A stretch of 64,000 bases of DNA from Sutterella wadsworthensis 2_1_59BFAA. Its GTDB lineage: Bacteria > Pseudomonadota > Gammaproteobacteria > Burkholderiales > Burkholderiaceae_F. Positions 31,506-42,134 of the stretch are shown here, in pieces. Below the pieces are notes generated by a model. That model saw only the letters and a program-made list of their open reading frames with translations, searched no databases and was not told where the DNA came from. A program made the translations under genes and the position numbers. Location of the stretch: the NCBI RefSeq assembly GCF_000297775.1, contig NZ_JH815517.1:62001-126000 (forward strand). The letters are read 5' to 3'. Numbering within the stretch: the first letter of the stretch is position 1; each line of letters starts with the position of its first letter.

Positions 31506-33959
31506 ATGTCGTCCGATCTTCTTCAGTCCCTCAATCCCCGCCAGCTGCAGGCCGTCACGGCCCCCGAAAAGAGCGTACTCATTCTGGCGGGCGCGGGTTC
31601 GGGCAAGACGCGCGTGCTGACGACGCGCATCGCCTGGCTCTTGAGCGAGCACAAGGCCCAGACGGGAGACATTCTGGCTGTGACCTTCACGAACAAGGCC
31701 GCCAAGGAGATGCTCGTCCGACTGGAGGCTATCCTGCCCTACGATCTGCGCCGCATGTGGGTCGGAACCTTCCACGGCCTGTGCAACCGCATTCTGCGCA
31801 CCCACGCCCAAGACGCGGGGCTCCCGAAGACCTTCCAGATTCTTGACTCGAGCGATCAGCTCTCCATGGTCAAGCGCGTCATGAAGGCGCTCAACATCGA
31901 TACCGAGAGCTACGATCCCCGTCAGGTGGCGAACGTCATCAACTGGTACAAGGAAAACGGCATGCGTGCGTCGCACGCCGCAGGCCAGCAGGGCGGCGAC
32001 GAGACCGCCGTCAAGGTCTATCAGGCCTACGAGCAGCAGTGCCAGCGCGAAGGCGTCGTGGACTTTGCCGAGCTTCTTCTGCGCTGCTACGAGCTTCTCG
32101 ACCGCAATGAAATCGTCCGCTCGCATTATCAGAACCGCTTCCGTCACATTCTCGTCGACGAGTTCCAGGACACGAACGTCCTGCAGTACCGTTGGCTTCA
32201 GATGCTGGCGGGGTTCGGACGAGGCCCCGGCGGCGCACCGATGAACGCCGTCTTCGCCGTGGGTGACGACGACCAGTCGATCTACGCCTTCCGAGGTGCG
32301 AACGTGGGGAACATGAGCGACTTCCTCCGCGACTTCGGCGTTGAGGAGCCCATCAGGCTTGAGGAGAACTATCGCTCGACGGGGACGATTCTTGACGCGG
32401 CCAACGCGCTCATTGCACACAATTCGAACCGTCTCGGCAAGAATCTCTGGACGTCGGGCAGCCGCGGCGACCGCATCTGCGTGGCAGAGCTTGACGACGA
32501 CCGCGCTGAAGCAGAGTGGATCGCCCGCGAAATCGAGGCGGACCGCTCCCGAGGCCGCGCCTGGCGCGACCATGCGATCCTCTATCGTGCGAACGCGCAG
32601 TCGCGCGCGCTCGAAAGCGCCTTTACTGCCCGAGGGATTCCCTACCGCATCTACGGCGGACAGCGCTTCTTCGAGCGTGCCGAAGTCAAGCACGTGCTCG
32701 CCTATCTGCGCCTGATGGACAACCCGGGCGACGACACGAGCTTTCAGCGCGTCGTCAACTTCCCGCTTCGCGGGATCGGTGCGCGCACGATCGAGACGCT
32801 GGCGGAGGAAGCCGCCGCACGCGGACTCACGCTCTTCGGCACACTCTTTGCGCCCGACTACAAGGTGCCCCCGAAGCTCGCGGCCTTCCGCGAGCTCATC
32901 ATGAACATGCGCGAGGAAGCGGATTCCCTCAGCCTTCAGGACGCCATCAAGCTCGTCATCGTGCGCTCGGGTCTTGAGGCCCACTACAACGCCGAGAAGG
33001 ACGGCGAGGACCGCATTGCGAACATGCGTGAAATGATGTCGGCTGCGGCGGGCTACATCGCCAACGAGGGTCTGCCCGACAGCATGCCTGCCTTCAGGCC
33101 CGCCGATGAAGGCGGTCAGACGCCGCTTCAGGGCTTTCTGACTCAGGCGACGCTCGAGGCGGGTGACAAGAACGAGCAGGGTGATGTGGACGCCGTTCAG
33201 CTCATGACGGTGCACGCCGCCAAGGGTCTGGAGTTCCCGCAGGTCTTCATCGCCGGTGTCGAAGAAGGACTCTTCCCGCACTTCTCCGCCCTCAAGGACG
33301 AGCGGGGTCCAGGCGTCTCCGAAGAACGCCGCCTGATGTACGTGGCCATCACGCGCGCCAAGCAGCGTCTGGTCATCACGTATTGCAAGAGCCGCATGCA
33401 GTACGGCGAATACCGCAGGAACGAACCCTCAAGCTTCCTTGACGAGATTCCTGAGCAGCTGGTCGACAACAAGGACCTGACGGCCGAAGCACAGGGCTAC
33501 AGGAGTTCGTACGGCGGGCAGAGTCGTGCAAGTGGTTACGGATGGGAGCGTCCGTCCTTCGGCGGATCGCGCGGTGGCGAGCGAAGTTACGGCCGCTCGT
33601 CCTCTTCCTCCCGCAGCTGGAGTTCGTCTTCGTCGTCCCGCGGTGGCTCGTCCTCCTACGGTTCCTCGCGCTCGTCCGCTTCTCAGGATAAGGACGACTG
33701 GCGCAGGGGACTCTCGGGCGCAGGCGGCACTTACCGCTCGGGTGAGGATCCCGTCGTGAAGAAGGCGGCCGCGCGCGCAGCAGGCTCTACATTCGGCTAC
33801 GAGGCGGGCGACAAGGTAGAGCACAAGAAGTTCGGTCGCGGCGTGATTGAGTCGATCACGGGCTCGGGCAATGATGCCCGCGTCTACATCCGCTTCAACG
33901 ACGTTGGCCGCAAGGAGCTCCTCCTTGCGCTTGCAGCGAAGAACATGCAGAAGAAGTGA
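31506..33959 (+). CDS. uvrD: DNA helicase II, UvrD/PcrA type
   Basis: This SF1A 3'-5' helicase works in nucleotide excision and mismatch repair and in removing RecA. The 817 residues contain all motifs: I ([13 protein letters not shown]), Ia ([10 protein letters not shown]), II ([10 protein letters not shown]), III ([16 protein letters not shown]), IV (LEENYRST), V ([18 protein letters not shown]) and VI ([13 protein letters not shown]). [13 protein letters not shown] is the UvrD/PcrA signature rather than Rep. From about residue 660 a ~70-residue Ser/Gly/Arg-rich linker precedes a Tudor-like C-terminal domain ([17 protein letters not shown]) that binds RNA polymerase in PcrA/UvrD. The ATG 31506 ([10 protein letters not shown]) is preferred over an upstream ATG at 31437. 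Confidence 0.94.
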   Translation: MSSDLLQSLNPRQLQAVTAPEKSVLILAGAGSGKTRVLTTRIAWLLSEHKAQTGDILAVTFTNKAAKEMLVRLEAILPYDLRRMWVGTFHGLCNRILRTHAQDAGLPKTFQILDSSDQLSMVKRVMKALNIDTESYDPRQVANVINWYKENGMRASHAAGQQGGDETAVKVYQAYEQQCQREGVVDFAELLLRCYELLDRNEIVRSHYQNRFRHILVDEFQDTNVLQYRWLQMLAGFGRGPGGAPMNAVFAVGDDDQSIYAFRGANVGNMSDFLRDFGVEEPIRLEENYRSTGTILDAANALIAHNSNRLGKNLWTSGSRGDRICVAELDDDRAEAEWIAREIEADRSRGRAWRDHAILYRANAQSRALESAFTARGIPYRIYGGQRFFERAEVKHVLAYLRLMDNPGDDTSFQRVVNFPLRGIGARTIETLAEEAAARGLTLFGTLFAPDYKVPPKLAAFRELIMNMREEADSLSLQDAIKLVIVRSGLEAHYNAEKDGEDRIANMREMMSAAAGYIANEGLPDSMPAFRPADEGGQTPLQGFLTQATLEAGDKNEQGDVDAVQLMTVHAAKGLEFPQVFIAGVEEGLFPHFSALKDERGPGVSEERRLMYVAITRAKQRLVITYCKSRMQYGEYRRNEPSSFLDEIPEQLVDNKDLTAEAQGYRSSYGGQSRASGYGWERPSFGGSRGGERSYGRSSSSSRSWSSSSSSRGGSSSYGSSRSSASQDKDDWRRGLSGAGGTYRSGEDPVVKKAAARAAGSTFGYEAGDKVEHKKFGRGVIESITGSGNDARVYIRFNDVGRKELLLALAAKNMQKK

Positions 33960-34046
33960 TGCACGGGACTGGCTTTTTGCAAGGACTTCACTGCAATCGG
34001 TCAGGATCTGCTAGAATTCACTACCCTGACGCAAGACAGGACGGTG

Positions 34047-34122
34047 GTGGCCATAGTTCAACTGGATAGAACTGTCCCCTCCTAAGGGACGGATCTGGGT
34101 TCGAGTCCCGGTGGCCGCACCA
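34047..34122 (+). tRNA. tRNA-Arg (anticodon CCT)
   Basis: The cloverleaf is complete: acceptor GTGGCCA pairs with TGGCCGC (one T-G pair), the anticodon stem GTCCC pairs with GGGAC around the loop CTCCTAA (anticodon CCT, reading AGG), the T arm CTGGG-TTCGAGT-CCCGG is standard, and CCA is encoded. TAGAAT (34012-34017) upstream is a likely -10 element. Its terminator has been split by the IS3 element about 120 bases downstream. Confidence 0.93.
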
Positions 34123-34243
34123 GGCACATCTTGACGTCAAAACGAAGTGGCTCGTTCAATGTGAACGGGCCATTGCCGTTTCTGGAGAGTCCCTGTATTT
34201 GTTCAACAGCTGCCTTGGCTGCGGCCGTGCCGCCGCTGTGATG

Positions 34244-34256
34244 AAAAAAGCCCTGA
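34244..34256. other. Left half of a terminator split by the IS3 element
   Basis: AAAAAAGCCCTGA. Joined to 35912-35923 it would form a 12-bp bidirectional terminator with a 10-base loop, serving the converging tRNA-Arg and ansB. The two halves are now 1.65 kb apart. Confidence 0.8.
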
Positions 34257-34340
34257 ACCTTTTGATCTGGACCCCGAAACTTGGACTACAAAATAAACTC
34301 CAAGTTGAGTGCGGCCGATTTTAACGCTCGCCGCTTGGCA

Positions 34341-34366
34341 TAGCCGGGACAAGCAAGTCCCGGCTA
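34341..34366. terminator. Hairpin inside the IS3 element, downstream of orfB
   Basis: TAGCCGGGAC (34341-34350) pairs with GTCCCGGCTA (34357-34366), extended by GGC/GCC. It lies in the ~230-base non-coding segment between the left end and the orfB stop. It may block transcription entering or leaving the element. Otherwise I see nothing in that segment. Confidence 0.55.
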
Positions 34367-34497
34367 CGCCGATAGCGTATTTTATCTGGGGCGCGTCAAG
34401 GGACGACCGAACAACTTAGATCCTCCCAAAGGGCCCCTCCAACTTCTTCGGTCAACCCTTGACCCGACTCATCGCTCTCAGACCGCTGAGAACGCTC

Positions 34498-35379
34498 TTA
34501 TTCCGCTTTAACATAACGCTGACGGTACTCGGATGGTGCGTATCCATCCAAACGCTCCTGAGGTCTCTTCGTGTTCCAATGGGCGATATAAGCCGTCAGA
34601 TCGCTCTTGAAGGCGTCAAAGCTATCCCAGCACTGCCCCCTGAAGAACTCGTCCTTCATATGGCCAAATGCCTGCTCTGTTGCCGCATTGTCCAAACAGT
34701 TACCCTTGCGAGACATGCTTCGCGTGACGTTGTGCTCCTTGGTCCATTTAATCCAATCAGGATTCTGATATTGCCATCCCATATCGCTGTGAAGGATGGG
34801 ACTAGCCCCAAGGGGTAACGCCTTCACCAACGCGTCGAACATCTCTTCTTGCTGATCCATGTTGGGCGATCGACTGATGGAGAAAGCCAGAATCTCATTG
34901 GAGTAAAAGTCAACGACCTGAGCGAGGTATACCTTACCGAAGGACAAAGCGAACTCTGTCACATCGGTACCGATCTTCGTGAAGGGGCAGGCTGTTTTGA
35001 AATCGCGTGCCAAGAGATTGGGAACGGTACGATTGTCGCCTTTATAAGAGCTGTACTTTCCAAACCCCTGTCGCCTAATCTTACAGATCAACCCCAATTC
35101 TCGCATTACCTTCAATACCGTCTTTTTCGCGATGACGATGTTGAACTCACGACGTAAACGCATGAAGATCTGGCGATGGCCGCAACCATTTGACGTGCGG
35201 TTGAAGATTTCCTTGACCTTCTCATGAACGTCCGGGCGTGTAGCTGCCTTCGGATGTTTACGGGCATAGTAGTAGCTCGACCGGGGCAACCCAATGATCT
35301 TCAACAGAAGATCAAGATCATGTTGCCCTGAAAGAGAATAAACGATCTCTGCTTTCTCTCGATTGCTCAGTTTCGCCAA
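34498..35379 (-). CDS. IS3-family transposase OrfB (catalytic part)
   Basis: This frame carries the DDE integrase core: an N-terminal HTH_21 segment (GLPRSSYYYARKHPK), NGCGHRQIFMRLRREF, the first Asp in KIGTDVTEFAL, the second in ILHSDMGWQYQNP, and Glu in AATEQAFGHMKDEFF. It is in the -1 frame relative to orfA. The run of seven As on the minus strand (plus positions 35397-35403) is a plausible slippery site, and the -1 frame is open from there into orfB. The functional protein is therefore probably the OrfAB fusion; a TTG at 35379 could start OrfB alone. Confidence 0.92.
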   Translation of the reverse strand: MAKLSNREKAEIVYSLSGQHDLDLLLKIIGLPRSSYYYARKHPKAATRPDVHEKVKEIFNRTSNGCGHRQIFMRLRREFNIVIAKKTVLKVMRELGLICKIRRQGFGKYSSYKGDNRTVPNLLARDFKTACPFTKIGTDVTEFALSFGKVYLAQVVDFYSNEILAFSISRSPNMDQQEEMFDALVKALPLGASPILHSDMGWQYQNPDWIKWTKEHNVTRSMSRKGNCLDNAATEQAFGHMKDEFFRGQCWDSFDAFKSDLTAYIAHWNTKRPQERLDGYAPSEYRQRYVKAE

Positions 35380-35858
35380 TCTTTCAGGGCCGCGACTTTT
35401 TTTAAGATGGCATTCTCCGCTTCAAGTTGCTTGATACGAAGTTCCAGCTTCTCCATGGGGGTCAACTCTTGCACGGGCTTCTGCTTGGCCCCTAACTGAC
35501 GTCCCCTTTTCTTCGGTTGCAGACCTGCTTCGCCATGTTCACTATAAATCTTGCACCAACGTCGAAGAAGCTTGGGAGCAACGCCATATGCAGCCAAGAT
35601 GTCTTGGTACGAGACCTGATCTTCAATGCGAGCTTTGACTGCTGCCAGCTTGGTTTCGTAGGAATGTGTCGTTTTGACGGTATGTGACATTAGAAATCGA
35701 GAAACGCCCAAAATACGAATTGTAGCGCGCCAATCCCTAAGATCATGCTCATCCAGCCCAAGCTGGGTCATTATCTCTTGATAGCTTGCGCCATCCTCAT
35801 AGAGCTCGAGAAACCTCAGCTTTCTAGCTTCAACTGTTCCCTTCCATTTATGTCCCAT
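35367..35858 (-). CDS. IS3-family OrfA (DNA-binding part of the transposase)
   Basis: This 163-residue protein contains two helix-turn-helix modules (FLELYEDGASYQEIMTQLGL and YETKLAAVKARIEDQVSYQD...VAPKLLRRW) and a C-terminal leucine-zipper stretch (MEKLELRIKQLEAENAILKK), which is the layout of the IS150 subgroup. The ATG at 35858 has GGGGA 9 bases upstream and lies just inside the right inverted repeat. It ends 12 bases into orfB; the A7 slippery run lies within its last codons. Confidence 0.88.
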   Translation of the reverse strand: MGHKWKGTVEARKLRFLELYEDGASYQEIMTQLGLDEHDLRDWRATIRILGVSRFLMSHTVKTTHSYETKLAAVKARIEDQVSYQDILAAYGVAPKLLRRWCKIYSEHGEAGLQPKKRGRQLGAKQKPVQELTPMEKLELRIKQLEAENAILKKVAALKDWRN

Positions 35859-35911
35859 ACAGATGGTCCCCAATTCTTTGTCCAAGAATCGGGGACCACA
35901 TCACTTTCGGA

Positions 35912-35923
35912 TCAGGGCTTTTT
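35912..35923. other. Right half of the terminator split by the IS3 element
   Basis: TCAGGGCTTTTT, complementary to 34245-34256. It lies 55 bases beyond the ansB stop codon, so ansB has lost this terminator. Confidence 0.8.
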
Positions 35924-35978
35924 CAAGACTTGAGTCATGCGCTTCAGCAATCATGTGAAGCGCAGGCGGAGACTTCGA

Positions 35979-37022
35979 TTAGTAGAGGTCGAAGTACTTC
36001 TGGACTTCCTTCCAGTCGGAGGTCTTCGTCAGGGCGAGCTGCAGGAGGACGCGGGCCTTCTGCGGATTCAGTTCGCCGGAGGAGACCCAGTGCTGGGCCT
36101 TGTCGTCCACTTCAGCGTCCTTCGTGGTGGCGCCCGTCGGAACGCGGGAGGAGCGAACAACGACGGCACCGTTCTTCGTGGCCTGTTCAAGAACCGGCCA
36201 GATGGACTTGTGGATGTTGCCGTTGCCGACGCCGGCGTTCACGATGCCCTTGTAGCCGGCCTTGACGAGCGCTTCAGCCTGGAGGCCTTCCACGCCGGCG
36301 TGGTTGTAGACGATGCCGACCTTCGGGAGTTCCTTCAGACCCGTGACGTCGAACGGCGTGGCGGTCGTGTGAGCACGAACCGGGAGCGTGGAGTACGTCA
36401 CCTTGTTGTTGAAGATCGTGCCGACCTTGCCGAAGTTGGCGGCCTGGAACGTTTCGGGCTGAACCGTGTTGGTCTTGATGACTTCACGAGCGCCGACGAC
36501 GATGTTGTCCATGGCGACCACGACGCCCTGCTTGGCGGTTTCAGGCGTGGCGGCGGTCAGAACGGCGTTGTAGAGGTTGCGCGGGCCGTCAGCACCGAGG
36601 CCCGTGGACGGCAGCATGGCGCCGACCATGGCGACGGGCTTGTCGCACTTGAGCGTGAGGTTCAGGAAGTAGGCGGTTTCTTCCATCGTGTCCGTGCCGT
36701 GCGTGATGACGAAGCCGTCATACTTCTTGCAGTCGGCGTTGATCGTCTGGGCGAGCTTGAGCCAGACTTCGTCGGACATGTCCTGAGAGCCGATCTGGGC
36801 GACCTGCTTCGGGGTCACGTTGGCGATGTTGGCAAGTTCCGGAACGGCGGCAACGAGATGGTTGACGCTCACCTTGCCGGCCTGATAGGCAGTGCCCGTA
36901 GCGGAGGCGCCGGCACCGGCGATTGTGCCGCCGGTAGCGAGAACGGCGATGTTCGGAAGGGCGAGGGCGGCGCCGGAGGCGGCGACGAGGCCGAGGCCGA
37001 TCAGGGTCTGCTTCATGGACAT
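35979..37022 (-). CDS. ansB: Type II (periplasmic) L-asparaginase/glutaminase
   Basis: The enzyme hydrolyses L-asparagine to aspartate and ammonia in the periplasm. The 347-residue precursor has a signal peptide (MKQTLIGLGLVAASGAALA, cleavage before LPNIAVLATGG). The first catalytic Thr is in IAVLATGGTIAG and the second in FVITHGTDTMEETAYFL, with the catalytic Lys in GADGPRNLYNAV's vicinity as in the family. The ATG at 37022 has AGGAG 9 bases upstream. A long palindrome overlaps its likely promoter (37179-37210), as might suit anaerobic or carbon-source control. Periplasmic asparaginase commonly feeds aspartate/fumarate respiration, which is inference here. Confidence 0.94.
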   Translation of the reverse strand: MSMKQTLIGLGLVAASGAALALPNIAVLATGGTIAGAGASATGTAYQAGKVSVNHLVAAVPELANIANVTPKQVAQIGSQDMSDEVWLKLAQTINADCKKYDGFVITHGTDTMEETAYFLNLTLKCDKPVAMVGAMLPSTGLGADGPRNLYNAVLTAATPETAKQGVVVAMDNIVVGAREVIKTNTVQPETFQAANFGKVGTIFNNKVTYSTLPVRAHTTATPFDVTGLKELPKVGIVYNHAGVEGLQAEALVKAGYKGIVNAGVGNGNIHKSIWPVLEQATKNGAVVVRSSRVPTGATTKDAEVDDKAQHWVSSGELNPQKARVLLQLALTKTSDWKEVQKYFDLY

Positions 37023-37178
37023 GGTTGTTTGCTCCTCTAGTTTGGAGCGCGTCAGTTGAATGGCGCTCCTGTTGTTTGAGTGTCCGCCGCTTGAAAAGTG
37101 GCGGACTGGCCGTCAGGGGTACCCTGCAGTTCGTTTTCATGGTCCTGAAACCGCAGTACCTTCAGGTAACTCGTTCAG

Positions 37179-37210
37179 TCTATACGGATTGATTGAGGTC
37201 AAGCAATCAA
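37179..37210 (-). promoter_or_regulatory. Candidate ansB promoter with an overlapping palindromic operator
   Basis: On the minus strand TTGCTT (37206-37201), 16 bases, then TATAGA (37184-37179). A palindrome TTGATTG-N8-CAATCAA (37189-37210) covers the -35 and spacer. The arms are perfect over 7 bases. It resembles the binding sites of CRP/FNR-family dimers (TTGAT...ATCAA) but with a wider gap. The remaining ~200 bases of this 424-base gap hold only the pEtN transferase terminator. Confidence 0.5.
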
Positions 37211-37390
37211 CAGTGCATTGCGTTTGATCTTGGACTAGAAAGATTGAAAAATAGGAAAACCCCTATGGAAAAAAGTAAGAGTGTCACTCTGGACTGTTTG
37301 TAACGGAATATTGGTTTTGCCTCTTGTGTAGGCGAAAGGACGGAGATGTCGTCGATAAGCGGCAGTGTGAAAGGAACGTGGAGGGAAGAA

Positions 37391-37428
37391 AGCCATGTCG
37401 GCAGCCTTTGGAGGTTGCCGACATGGCT
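37391..37428 (-). terminator. Intrinsic terminator of the phosphoethanolamine transferase gene
   Basis: A 13-bp perfect stem AGCCATGTCGGCA/TGCCGACATGGCT (37391-37403 with 37416-37428) is followed on the minus strand by TTCTTCCCTC. It lies 18 bases after the stop codon. Confidence 0.8.
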
Positions 37429-37446
37429 TGTGAGTCGAAATCGACT

Positions 37447-39248
37447 TTAGAGGTTTGGATCGCTGTCAATGCGAATATCTCCGTACATGGTGCGAAGCTC
37501 CGAGACAGGGCGGTCGTATGTAAAAGAGGAAATGTCGTTTTTGGGGTTGTAAAACGGCCATTCCTTGAGACCGAAGACGCCGCAGAGCGAGTCGAACATC
37601 ATGTCGTTCGTAAACGGTTTCACTGCGTTTTCCTTGAGCGCGGCGACGGTCTGAGGGTGCTTTTTCACGAAATCGTCCGACATGGCAAACCACAGGGGAA
37701 TTCTGGCCATGTCCCAAGTGAAATGAGCCGGCCTGTGTCCGAGCTTTGGATTCTCTCCGTGGTCGGCCATATAAATCATGACCTGAAAGTCGGGACGTGC
37801 CTTGAAAGCCTCATAAAGTTGGGAAAGCACCCAGTCGTTGTACCTGAGGGAATTGTCGTAGGCATTCGTCCTGTCCTGCTCGTCCCAGAACTTGTATTCC
37901 GGGGGGTAACGATTGGGGTAGTCGGTATGACTGCCAACGAGATGGATGAAGATCACAGTAGGCTTCCCGTCTTGGGTGGGAAGATGCTTGAGGAGTTCTC
38001 CGTCATAAGTTTCCCCAAGCCAGACGTGATGATCCGCGTTGCTTGAAATGATCGATATGGGTGTGGACCAAGCGAGATTTTGCTCTGATTGCTCAGCCAA
38101 TACGTTTCATAGCCGGAGGCCCTGACGACCTCGACGATGGAAGGACTGTCGTCATAGCTGATGTCGTTGTATTGGTTTTTGGCCGTGAGTGCATAGGTGA
38201 GCGCTGACACGGTTGCGACATACGACGTATACGCCTTGTCGAACAGAATGAAGTTTCTGTCGGAACGCATGTCCTTCAGCCAGGGAGTCGTTTCGTGTTC
38301 CTGAGGGCCGTATGCCGTCATGCGGTCACGGGTATGCGACTCGCCGATCACGAATACGAATAGACCGCTTCGACCTTTCTGACCGGCTTTGGCCAGTTCT
38401 TCAAGAATCGCCTTGCGTTGTTCATATCCTTCTTCGAAGCGACCTGTTTCCCTGATGTGGATGTAGGCGTTATAAAACGCGTAAAGCGATACGTTGTTGG
38501 CACTTTTGAAACTGGAGATGGCCGCCAGACAGCAAGTTGTCAAAACGGCAATCCTGAAGGCGGTCGTCTGGGGCAGGGAGCGGGAGTGCATTCCTTTTTT
38601 GAAGGCTGCTACGGACAGGGCAAGGAGTGTAAGGCACGCAAGCGCAACAACGCCCATCATGAACGGTCCCATAAAGGTCAGGTATTCCCAAGCTTCATTC
38701 GGATGGGTCTGAGCAAGCGCGAGCACGATGTCCGGAGTCAGAAGTGCGTCAAAGCCGATCAGGTAGACCAGAAAGCTCGCGATTGGCAGGAAGGCGAGAA
38801 TCCAGCAGCAGGTCATGAGGGCGGCAGCGGAAAATCTGACGGCACGATGTCGGATCAGGCCCGTCAACCCAGTTCCCGCAATGAGGAGGACGGCTTGAGT
38901 CATGGCCCAGACATTGTTCTCAGCAATGTCAAGGGTTGAGAGAGGCTTTGTTTCGAGAAAGGCAGTTGTAATCGGAGGGATGCTGAGGATAAGCCAAAGA
39001 ACAAAGCCAAGGGCCAGATCGCGGTGGTTATTTCTATAGAGGCAAAGAAAGGCGGCGAGAGGGACGGCTCCTAGAGCCGTGTGAGAAGCCTTGCCGAGCA
39101 GACCATGGAGAGAACCCGTCAGTGCTGCATTTGAGGCGACGAGCAGAAAAACGGCGGCGATAAAGTACATCAGGCACTGTCCCAGAACAGGCAGCAGTTG
39201 CCTGATGCGGGCAAGCAACGGATAGGCTTCGAGCTTGAGAAAATTCAT
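37447..39248 (-). pseudogene. Phosphoethanolamine transferase (EptA/CptA-like), split by a -1 frameshift
   Basis: Two adjacent frames together make one inner-membrane transferase of ~600 residues. The first (ATG 39248) has five hydrophobic segments, then the start of the sulfatase-type domain (FVIGESHTRDRMTAYGP, with the GES nucleophile region) up to YETYWLSNQSK. The second continues with NLAWSTPISIISSNADHH, IFIHLVGSHTDYP, MIYMADHGEN and AHFTWDMARIP. They join if one A is restored in the run of four (plus-strand TTTT at 38078-38081). The enzyme would modify lipid A or core with phosphoethanolamine and so affect polymyxin sensitivity. Base composition is nearer 50% G+C than its neighbours, suggesting transfer. 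Alternatives are a sequencing error or phase variation. Confidence 0.8.
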
Positions 39249-40925
<1,677 letters not shown>

Positions 40926-40993
40926 GTCCTGTCGCCGCCCGAGGGCATGCCTGACGGAGGCGGAGGCTTTATAATCCGTCTCAAATCAGAACA

Positions 40994-41027
40994 AAGGCCC
41001 GGACAGCCCTGAGGATGTCCGGGCCTT
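40994..41027 (+). terminator. Terminator-like hairpin between argG and the CDF transporter gene
   Basis: A perfect 12-bp stem AAGGCCCGGACA/TGTCCGGGCCTT (40994-41005 with 41016-41027). No T-run follows. A TATAAT at 40970-40975 lies before it, so it may also be in the leader of the transporter gene. Confidence 0.55.
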
Positions 41028-41072
41028 GCGCTTGTCTGCGCGCAGCAGAGGTCAACAACGGCACCATTCATC

Positions 41073-42134
41073 ATGTCCGAACAGAAGCATTTCGACGACG
41101 TTTTTCAAAAGCCCGAGCCCAACTCCGAGTTCTCGAGTCACGGCCGAGGAGACAGCCACTGGCTTCATGCGGCCGAAAAGACGAAGACGAGCGTGCTGGG
41201 CTTCGCGGTTGCGCTCACGCTCAGCTTCTCCGTCATCGAGCTTGTGGGCGGCCTCTGGGGCAATTCTCTTGCTCTGATCGGCGACGCCGGGCACATGGTG
41301 ACCGACTCGGCGAGCCTGCTTTTCGCGTTAGTTGCCAACAAGATCGCCCAGAAGGGGGCGGACGACGACCACTCCTTTGGTCACGGCCGCGTCGAGGTGC
41401 TTGCCGCCTTCATTAACGGTCTCGTGATGCTCTGCGTCGTGGGATGGATCTTCTTCGAGGCCGTCTCGCGCATCATGACGCCCGAACCCGTCTCCGGCCT
41501 TTCCGTCATGGCGATCGCGGCTGTGGGTCTGGTGATCAACATTCTCGTTGCCTGGTCCCTCTCCCGAGACCGCAAGAATATGAACACGCGCGCGGCGCTT
41601 CTGCACGTGATGGGCGACCTGCTCGGCTCCGTGGCGGCCATCGTTGCGGGCGCCGTCATCTACTTCGGCGGTCCGACGATTGCCGACCCGATTCTCTCGC
41701 TCGTCGTCTGCTGCCTGCTTCTGCATGCAACCTGGGAGATCCTCCGCGACTCGACGCGCGTTCTTCTTGACAGCGTGCCTGAAGGCGTCAACTATTTCAG
41801 CGTCGGTCGCACGATCGAGGCTATCCCAGGCGTCAACCGCGTGCACGACCTGCACGTCTGGACGATGAGCCCCGGTCACGGCGCCATCCAGTGCCACGTG
41901 CACATCGAAAGCCCCGAGTGCTGGCCCAAGATCCTCGACGTGTTGCGCAGGCAGCTTCATGAGGAGTTCCAGATCGACCACGTCACCGTGCAGCCCGAGT
42001 GGGACTTTCGCGGCAGCGACGAAGAGTGCGAGGTCTGCCGCTATGCGGAGTTCGAGGCCGCCTGCCGCGCGGACTTCGACGATCCGAGGGCCGCGCCTGC
42101 GGCGCCCGTGCTCGATGCGGAGAAGCTTCTCTGA
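41073..42134 (+). CDS. Cation diffusion facilitator (CzcD/ZnT-like) metal exporter
   Basis: This 353-residue inner-membrane protein exports Zn2+ or similar divalent cations in exchange for protons. Six predicted helices are present. The metal site is formed by HMVTDSAS in helix 2 (GDAGHMVTDSASLLFAL) and HVMGDLLGS in helix 5 (LLHVMGDLLGSVAAI). FGHGRVEVLAAFINGL and the C-terminal cytoplasmic domain (NRVHDLHVWTMSPGHGAIQCHVHI) are typical of CzcD. The last ~40 residues add a Cys/Asp-containing tail (DEECEVCRYAEF) with a CxxC that may bind metal. The metal specificity is not certain. Confidence 0.9.
   Translation: MSEQKHFDDVFQKPEPNSEFSSHGRGDSHWLHAAEKTKTSVLGFAVALTLSFSVIELVGGLWGNSLALIGDAGHMVTDSASLLFALVANKIAQKGADDDHSFGHGRVEVLAAFINGLVMLCVVGWIFFEAVSRIMTPEPVSGLSVMAIAAVGLVINILVAWSLSRDRKNMNTRAALLHVMGDLLGSVAAIVAGAVIYFGGPTIADPILSLVVCCLLLHATWEILRDSTRVLLDSVPEGVNYFSVGRTIEAIPGVNRVHDLHVWTMSPGHGAIQCHVHIESPECWPKILDVLRRQLHEEFQIDHVTVQPEWDFRGSDEECEVCRYAEFEAACRADFDDPRAAPAAPVLDAEKLL

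Larger units (their letters stand above)
34263..35903 (-). mobile_element. IS3-family (IS150-like) insertion sequence, 1641 bp, complete
   Basis: The ends are imperfect inverted repeats, TGATCTGGACCCCGAA at 34263 and TGATGTGGTCCCCGAT inward from 35903, with 20 of 24 bases matching. They start with TG as IS3 elements do. CTTT is duplicated on both sides (34259-34262 and 35904-35907). It carries orfA and orfB in the usual overlapping -1 arrangement, with no interruptions. The target was the loop of a terminator hairpin. Confidence 0.92.

Noticed and set aside
22798-35903. Composite transposon carrying rlmL to uvrD between the two insertion sequences
   Set aside because: The two elements belong to different families with unrelated ends and each has its own target duplication, and the genes between are core housekeeping genes in normal order.
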